From assembly GCA_035581425.1 (NCBI GenBank), contig DATJVP010000041.1:1-45564 (forward strand): 45,564 nucleotides of DNA. The letters are read 5' to 3'. Shown piece by piece: positions 40,865 to 45,564 of the stretch. This stretch comes from DASZHJ01 sp035581425 (lineage in GTDB: Bacteria; Pseudomonadota; Alphaproteobacteria; ATCC43930; CGMCC-115725). The position numbers and the translations under genes were made by a program. Under the pieces are notes generated by a model. That model did no database searches. It was not told the origin of the DNA and saw only the letters and a list, made by a program, of their open reading frames with translations. How positions within the stretch are numbered: position 1 is the stretch's first letter; every line of letters starts with the position of its first letter.

Positions 40865-42319
40865 ATGACGACCACGATGGTTCCTGATTTCCTCCCGGTG
40901 CTGCCGGAGATTTTCCTGGGTCTCGCGGCCATGGCGCTGTTGATGGTGGGAGCCTTCCGCGGCGAGCAAAGCGCGAGCCTCGTCACTTGGCTCTCGGTCG
41001 CCGCGCTTGTCGTCGCGATGGCGCTCGTGGTCGAGGTTGGCGGCGGGCGCAAGATCGCGCTCGAGGGCATGTTCATTATCGATGGCTTCGGCGCCTTCAT
41101 GAAGATCTTGGTGATCGGTGGCTCCGCGCTCGCGGTGCTGCTGGCGCACGACTACAACCGCCGTCGCGGCATCGCGCGCTTCGAGTATCCCGTGCTCATC
41201 CTGCTGTCGACCACCGGCATGATGATGATGATCTCCGCGCACGATTTCATCGCGCTCTACCTCGCGCTTGAGCTGCAGAATCTCGCGCTTTACGTGGTCA
41301 CGAGCTTCGACCGCGATTCCAGGCGCTCGACGGAGGCGGGGCTCAAGTATTTCGTCCTGGGCGCGCTCGCGTCGGGCATGCTGCTCTTCGGAATCTCCCT
41401 AATCTACGGCTTCACCGGTACGACCGATTTCGAGAGCCTGCAGCACGCGGTCCAGGGTGGCGACGCCGCGCATTCGATCGGCATCGTCTTCGGTATCGTC
41501 TTCATCGTAGTGGGCTTGGCCTTCAAGGCCTCCGCGGTCCCCTTCCATATGTGGACGCCCGACGTTTATGAGGGCGCGCCCACGCCGGTCACGGCCCTCC
41601 TCTCGGTCGCGCCTAAGGTTGCGGCGATCGCGCTTTTCGTGCGCGTCATGCTCGACCCCTTCCATGGCCTCACCAGCGAGTGGTGGCAGGTGATCTGGGT
41701 GATCTCCGTCGCCTCCATGATTCTCGGCTCGTTCGCGGCGATCGCTCAGCGCAACATCAAGCGGCTGATGGCCTATAGCTCGATCGGCCATGTGGGCTAC
41801 GCGCTGATCGGGCTCGCAGTTGGCACGGATGCCGGCGTGAGCGGCATCCTCATCTACATGGCGATCTACGTCGTCATGAACGTCGGCACCTTTGGCGCGA
41901 TCCTCTGCATGCGCCGCGACGGCAAGATGGTCGAGGAGATCTCCGATCTCGCCGGCCTCGCGCGCACCCGTCCAGGGCTTGCCGCCGCGATCGGCGTCTT
42001 CATGTTCTCGCTTGCGGGCGTTCCGCCGCTCGCGGGCTTCCTCGGCAAACTCTATATCTTTCTCGCGGCGATCGACGCCCGCTTCTACGGCCTCGCGGTC
42101 ATCGGCGTCGTCACTAGCGTGGTCGGCGCCTACTACTACCTCCGGATCGTCAAGGTCATGTTCTTCGACGAACCCGCGCCAGCCTTCGACCGTCCGGCGG
42201 GCCCCGTACTCGGGACGGTGCTTACGGTGTGCGCGCTCCTGGTGCTGCTGTTCTTCATCTATCCCGCGCCCGTCGCGGACGGCGCCAAGGCCGCGGCGGC
42301 AACCCTCTTCGCGGGATGA
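40865..42319 (+). CDS. nuoN: NADH-quinone oxidoreductase subunit N
   Basis: Third antiporter-like subunit and last gene of the operon, 484 residues with about 14 transmembrane helices. ALYLALELQNLALYV carries the conserved glutamate, and FHMWTPDVYEGAPTPVTALL is recognisable by its HMWTPDVYEGAPTP core. The ribosome site is weak, which is unusual for this operon; coupling to nuoM may compensate. Its stop overlaps the ATG of birA (ATGA), so the downstream cofactor genes appear to be part of the same transcript. Confidence 0.96.
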   Translation: MTTTMVPDFLPVLPEIFLGLAAMALLMVGAFRGEQSASLVTWLSVAALVVAMALVVEVGGGRKIALEGMFIIDGFGAFMKILVIGGSALAVLLAHDYNRRRGIARFEYPVLILLSTTGMMMMISAHDFIALYLALELQNLALYVVTSFDRDSRRSTEAGLKYFVLGALASGMLLFGISLIYGFTGTTDFESLQHAVQGGDAAHSIGIVFGIVFIVVGLAFKASAVPFHMWTPDVYEGAPTPVTALLSVAPKVAAIALFVRVMLDPFHGLTSEWWQVIWVISVASMILGSFAAIAQRNIKRLMAYSSIGHVGYALIGLAVGTDAGVSGILIYMAIYVVMNVGTFGAILCMRRDGKMVEEISDLAGLARTRPGLAAAIGVFMFSLAGVPPLAGFLGKLYIFLAAIDARFYGLAVIGVVTSVVGAYYYLRIVKVMFFDEPAPAFDRPAGPVLGTVLTVCALLVLLFFIYPAPVADGAKAAAATLFAG

Positions 42320-43068
42320 CCGAACCCTCGACCCCCGCGCCTTTGCGCGTGCTCCGGTTCCCGGAGCTCGATAGCACCAACGACGAGGCGAAGCGTCTCG
42401 CCGATGCGGGGGCGCCGGCCTGGACCGTAATCTCCGCGGATATCCAGCGCGCGGGCCGCGGACGGCGGGGTCGCAACTGGCAGTCGCCTGCGGGAAATCT
42501 TTACATGAGCGCGATCTTGCGGCCATCCGCCAGCATTTCCGTGACGCCGCAGTTAGGATTTGCAACCGCGCTGGCGGTCGGCGAGGCGCTCGTGCCGCTG
42601 CTGCCGGCGTTGAGCAACCTCCAGTACAAATGGCCCAACGACGTGCTGGTGAAAGGCGGCAAGATCGCGGGTATCCTCTTGGAGGCCGCCGCGGGTGCAG
42701 GCGAGGGGGTTGCCTGGGTGATCGTGGGGATCGGCATCAACCTGGGCTCGCATCCGCGCGAGACGTCATATCCTGCGACCTCTCTCGCTGCGCTCGGGGC
42801 AGCGGCATCGCCGGAAGCGCTACTGCGGGAGGTATCGGAGGCGCTCCGGCGCTGGGTTGCGCGCTGGGAGGCGGAGGGGTTCGAGCCCATCCGCCGCGCC
42901 TGGCTCGAGCGCGCGCTCGGGTTAGGGGGCCCGCTCGGCGTCACGCTTCCCAGCGAGAAGCTCACGGGCCGCTTCGTCGATCTCGACCGCGATGGCGCGC
43001 TGCTGCTGGAGACTGCGACGGGCCCGCGCCGCATCGCCGCCGGCGAGATATTCTCGGTGGCGGCCTAA
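42316..43068 (+). CDS. birA: Biotin-[acetyl-CoA-carboxylase] ligase
   Basis: Attaches biotin to the carboxyl carrier protein. The 250 residues contain the biotinyl-AMP loop GRGRRGRNWQSPAGNLYMS and the catalytic-lysine segment WPNDVLVKGGKIAGILLE, then a small C-terminal SH3-like domain. There is no N-terminal helix-turn-helix, so it is a mono-functional ligase and not a repressor of biotin genes. The start overlaps the nuoN stop (ATGA). The order nuoN-birA-coaX-rnj is conserved in many alphaproteobacteria. Confidence 0.95.
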   Translation: MTEPSTPAPLRVLRFPELDSTNDEAKRLADAGAPAWTVISADIQRAGRGRRGRNWQSPAGNLYMSAILRPSASISVTPQLGFATALAVGEALVPLLPALSNLQYKWPNDVLVKGGKIAGILLEAAAGAGEGVAWVIVGIGINLGSHPRETSYPATSLAALGAAASPEALLREVSEALRRWVARWEAEGFEPIRRAWLERALGLGGPLGVTLPSEKLTGRFVDLDRDGALLLETATGPRRIAAGEIFSVAA

Positions 43069-43082
43069 CCGTGGAGGCGGCA

Positions 43083-43856
43083 GTGCTTCTCGCCATCAAC
43101 GCCAACAACACCAACACCGTCTTCGCGGTCTGGGAGGGCGACGCGCTCCGCGGCAACTGGCGCACGGCGACGGAGACGAAGCGCACGGCCGACGAGTACG
43201 TGGTCTGGCTCGATCATCTTCTCGGGCTCGAGGGGTTGAGCCGCGCGCAAATCGACGCCACCATCATTGCGAGCGTCGTGCCCGAAGCGAATTTCAATCT
43301 CTTGACGTTCTGCCGGCGCTACTGCAACGGCGATCCACTCGTCGTGGGCGAGCCCGGGGTCAAGCTCGGCATCAAGGCCCTTGTCGATCGGCCGGAGGAA
43401 GTCGGTGCCGACCGGCTCGTCAATACCGTCGCCGCGCACCAGCGGTATCCCGGTCCGTTAGTCGTCGTCGATTTCGGTACCGCCACCACTTTCGACGTCG
43501 TCGATGCCGACGGCAACTATCGTGGCGGCGTCATCGCGCCGGGGATCAATCTCTCGATCACCGCGCTCCATCTCGCCGCGGCGAAGCTCCCGAGCGTGCG
43601 CATTCGCCGTACCGAGCGCGTGATCGGCACCAATACCGTCGACTGCATGCGATCCGGCATCTTCTGGGGCTACGTCGGCCTCGTCGAAGGCGTGGTGACT
43701 CGGATCAAGAACGAATTCGGCGGCCCCATGGGCGTGATCGCCACCGGAGGCCTCGCGCCCGTCTTCGACGGCTCGACCTCCGTGATCGAGAAGATCGATT
43801 CAACGCTCACGCTCTGGGGCCTCCGGCTGATCTATCGCGAGAATTCCGGGAAATGA
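43083..43856 (+). CDS. coaX: Type III pantothenate kinase
   Basis: First step of coenzyme A synthesis: phosphorylation of pantothenate. The 257 residues have the ASKHA-type fold of CoaX with GADRLVN and DFGTATTFDVV, both active-site segments, and ATGGLAP near the C-terminus. GTG at 43083 is chosen because GGAGG lies five bases upstream and the product begins MLLAI like other CoaX proteins; an upstream GTG at 43071 is less likely. The first nucleotide loop is unusual: the normal D-x-G-N-T reads NANNT, so the conserved Asp6 is Asn6. The gene overlaps rnj by four bases (ATGA). Confidence 0.92.
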   Translation: MLLAINANNTNTVFAVWEGDALRGNWRTATETKRTADEYVVWLDHLLGLEGLSRAQIDATIIASVVPEANFNLLTFCRRYCNGDPLVVGEPGVKLGIKALVDRPEEVGADRLVNTVAAHQRYPGPLVVVDFGTATTFDVVDADGNYRGGVIAPGINLSITALHLAAAKLPSVRIRRTERVIGTNTVDCMRSGIFWGYVGLVEGVVTRIKNEFGGPMGVIATGGLAPVFDGSTSVIEKIDSTLTLWGLRLIYRENSGK

Positions 43857-45535
43857 CGGCGGCGGAGGATCCGAACCGCCCGGAGGAGCTGGTCTTTCTC
43901 GCCCTCGGCGGTGCCGGCGAGATCGGGATGAATCTAAATCTCTACGGCTACGCCGGCCAGTGGCTGATGATCGACTGCGGCATCTCCTTTGGAGACGATA
44001 CGACGCCGGGGATCGAGGTGATCATGCCTGATCCCGGTTTCATCGTGGAGCGCCGTGACCGCCTCGCAGGCATCGTGTTGACCCATGCGCACGAAGATCA
44101 CCTGGGTGCGATCCAATATCTCTGGCCGCAGCTCAAGTGCACGGTCTACGCGACGCCCTTCACCGCGGCCGTGTTACGCGCGAAGCTCGAGGAGACCAAT
44201 CTCGAGGGCGAGGTGCCGATCGTCGAGGTGCCGATGTCCGGCAAATTCACGGTCGGGCCCTTCGAGCTCGAGCTCATCACGCTCACGCATTCGATACCCG
44301 AACCCAATGCGGTGGTCGTGCGCACACCGTTGGGCGTCGTGCTGCACACCGGCGACTGGAAGCTCGACCCCGACCCGCTGGTGGGACCCACGGCAGACGA
44401 GGCGGCACTCCGGAGCCTCGGCGATGGCGGCGTGCTCGCGATGATCTGCGATTCCACCAACGCGCTTCGCCCCGGCGAGTCCGGCTCGGAAGCGAAGGTC
44501 CGGGAGTCCCTGACGGCGCTGGTGGAGCAGTGCCGCCACCGCGTCGCCGTCGCCTGTTTCGCGACCAACGTCGCGCGCCTCACCTCGATCGCCTCGGCTG
44601 CGGCCGCGCACGGCCGGCACACGGCGCTGGTGGGACGCTCTCTCTGGCGTATCGAGCGTGCGGCGCGCGAGACCGGCTATCTCGAGGATGTGCCGGCCTT
44701 CCTCACGGACGAGGAGGGGGCCTATCTTCCGCGCGAGAAGGTGGTCTTCATCTGCACGGGAAGCCAAGGAGAGCCGCGCTCAGCGCTCGTCCGGATAGCG
44801 GAGGGCGAGCATCCGCACGTCGTGCTCGAGGAGGGCGATGCCGTGATCTTCTCCTCGCGCATCATCCCCGGGAACGAACGCGCGATTGGCCGGCTGCACA
44901 ATCGCCTCGCAAGCCTCGGCGTGGAGCTCCTCACGGAAGAGGATCATTTTGTGCATGTCTCCGGTCATCCCGCGCAAGACGAACTCCTGCGCATGTATCA
45001 GATGGTCCGGCCCAAGGTCGCGATACCCGTGCACGGGGAGGCGCGACACCTGCGACAACACCTGCGGCTCGCCGAGGATTGTCAGGTTCCACAGCCGATC
45101 CTCACCTTCAACGGCGACATGATCCGGCTGGGGCCACTGCCGGCGGCGGTGGTCGGACAAGTGGCCACCGGGCGTCTTGCGCTCGATGGAAGCCGCCTCC
45201 TCTCGATCGGCAGCGAGAGCTGGAAAACCCGCCGCCGTGTCGCTTTCAACGGTGTCGCGGTTGCGACGGTGGTGCTGGGCGAGGCGGGCGAGCTGCTGTC
45301 GGAGCCGCGGGTGAGCCTGCAGGGGCTGGGCGAGCCCGATGCGAAGTTCCTTGTGGAGCTCGGCGGCGAGGTTGCGGCGGCGGTAAAGCGCCTTGGTCCA
45401 CGTGAGCGCAGCAGCGACGCCGTCGTGAGCGAGGCGGCGCGTATTGCCGTTCGGCGCGCGGTCAAGGCGTGGAGCGCGAAGCGGCCAGTGACTGAGGTGC
45501 AGGTGGTTCGGATCGCTAGCAATGGAGGCGTATGA
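43853..45535 (+). CDS. rnj: Ribonuclease J
   Basis: Metallo-beta-lactamase/beta-CASP exo- and endoribonuclease for rRNA and mRNA processing, 560 residues. The zinc-binding motif is LTHAHEDHLGA, with further metal ligands in HTGDWKLD and the beta-CASP region (ICTGSQGEPRSAL and VHVSGHPAQDELLRMYQ shortened to VHVSGHP). PVHGEARHL supplies the last motif. Length and layout match alphaproteobacterial RNase J. The start overlaps the coaX stop, and a much longer in-frame extension inside coaX is rejected. Its stop overlaps the start of the next gene, so the four genes birA-coaX-rnj-mce are coupled. Confidence 0.96.
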   Translation: MTAAEDPNRPEELVFLALGGAGEIGMNLNLYGYAGQWLMIDCGISFGDDTTPGIEVIMPDPGFIVERRDRLAGIVLTHAHEDHLGAIQYLWPQLKCTVYATPFTAAVLRAKLEETNLEGEVPIVEVPMSGKFTVGPFELELITLTHSIPEPNAVVVRTPLGVVLHTGDWKLDPDPLVGPTADEAALRSLGDGGVLAMICDSTNALRPGESGSEAKVRESLTALVEQCRHRVAVACFATNVARLTSIASAAAAHGRHTALVGRSLWRIERAARETGYLEDVPAFLTDEEGAYLPREKVVFICTGSQGEPRSALVRIAEGEHPHVVLEEGDAVIFSSRIIPGNERAIGRLHNRLASLGVELLTEEDHFVHVSGHPAQDELLRMYQMVRPKVAIPVHGEARHLRQHLRLAEDCQVPQPILTFNGDMIRLGPLPAAVVGQVATGRLALDGSRLLSIGSESWKTRRRVAFNGVAVATVVLGEAGELLSEPRVSLQGLGEPDAKFLVELGGEVAAAVKRLGPRERSSDAVVSEAARIAVRRAVKAWSAKRPVTEVQVVRIASNGGV

Positions 45536-45564
45536 TGATCGGGCGGCTCAATCACGTGGCGGTC
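45532..45564 (+). CDS. mce: Methylmalonyl-CoA epimerase, 5' fragment (runs off window)
   Basis: Only eleven codons are visible (MMIGRLNHVAV). A GGAGG ribosome site precedes two adjacent ATGs, at 45532 and 45535; the first overlaps the rnj stop. The GRLNHVAV start, with the metal-binding His of a VOC protein, and the conserved position after rnj in alphaproteobacteria point to methylmalonyl-CoA epimerase. The assignment rests largely on context. Confidence 0.65.
   Translation, partial: MMIGRLNHVAV

Overview
The window is a GC-rich stretch of a bacterial chromosome, almost certainly from an alphaproteobacterium. The signs are the gene orders glnB-glnA, tig-clpP-clpX-lon-hup, tRNA-Val/tRNA-Asp followed by nuoA-N, and nuoN-birA-coaX-rnj-mce, together with PleC/DivJ-like histidine kinases. 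A Rhodospirillales-like lineage is my best guess, but I cannot fix the genus. I see no insertion sequence, phage gene, CRISPR array or plasmid function.

Layout. (1) 1-4336: the tail of an unknown membrane protein, a shared terminator, the nitrogen pair glnA and glnB on the minus strand behind a good sigma-54 promoter, a PLP aminotransferase, and a cis-prenyltransferase that resembles the mycobacterial short-chain (Z)-farnesyl diphosphate synthase more than UppS. (2) 4350-12608: a small exported PepSY-like protein, a HerA-type DNA-translocase ATPase, tRNA-His, a large PAS histidine kinase, the NAD(P)H-hydrate repair enzyme Nnr, and malonyl-CoA decarboxylase. (3) 12609-20844: a looser accessory stretch of mostly single genes: a small conserved protein, an O-methyltransferase, a second orphan histidine kinase, a VOC protein, an NTF2/SnoaL-like protein, an AceE-type 2-oxoacid dehydrogenase E1 with no E2/E3 beside it, and a rhomboid protease with a helical, TPR-like insert. 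(4) 20908-27675: tRNA-Leu and the protein quality-control locus tig, clpP, clpX, lon, closed by hup (HU). (5) 27806-42319: tRNA-Val, tRNA-Asp and the complete 14-gene respiratory complex I operon nuoABCDEFGHIJKLMN, with nothing inserted. (6) 42316-45564: birA, coaX, rnj and the start of methylmalonyl-CoA epimerase, each overlapping the next or nearly so.

The genes fall into coherent jobs. These are nitrogen sensing and assimilation (PII plus glutamine synthetase, probably NtrC/RpoN driven), heat-shock proteolysis (trigger factor, ClpXP, Lon, with an RpoH-like promoter before lon), NADH oxidation by complex I, and cofactor housekeeping (Nnr, BirA, CoaX). tRNA genes sit directly ahead of the tig and nuo operons. 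The gap between tRNA-Asp and nuoA is only 50 bases, so the respiratory operon probably shares a promoter with that tRNA.

I did not find a clearly new multi-gene system. The most unusual individual items are the actinobacterial-style cis-prenyltransferase, a CoaX with Asn in place of the conserved Asp6, an Nnr epimerase domain with changed potassium-site residues, the stand-alone AceE-type E1, and the HerA ATPase without NurA. All functions are read from motifs and context; no database search was possible.
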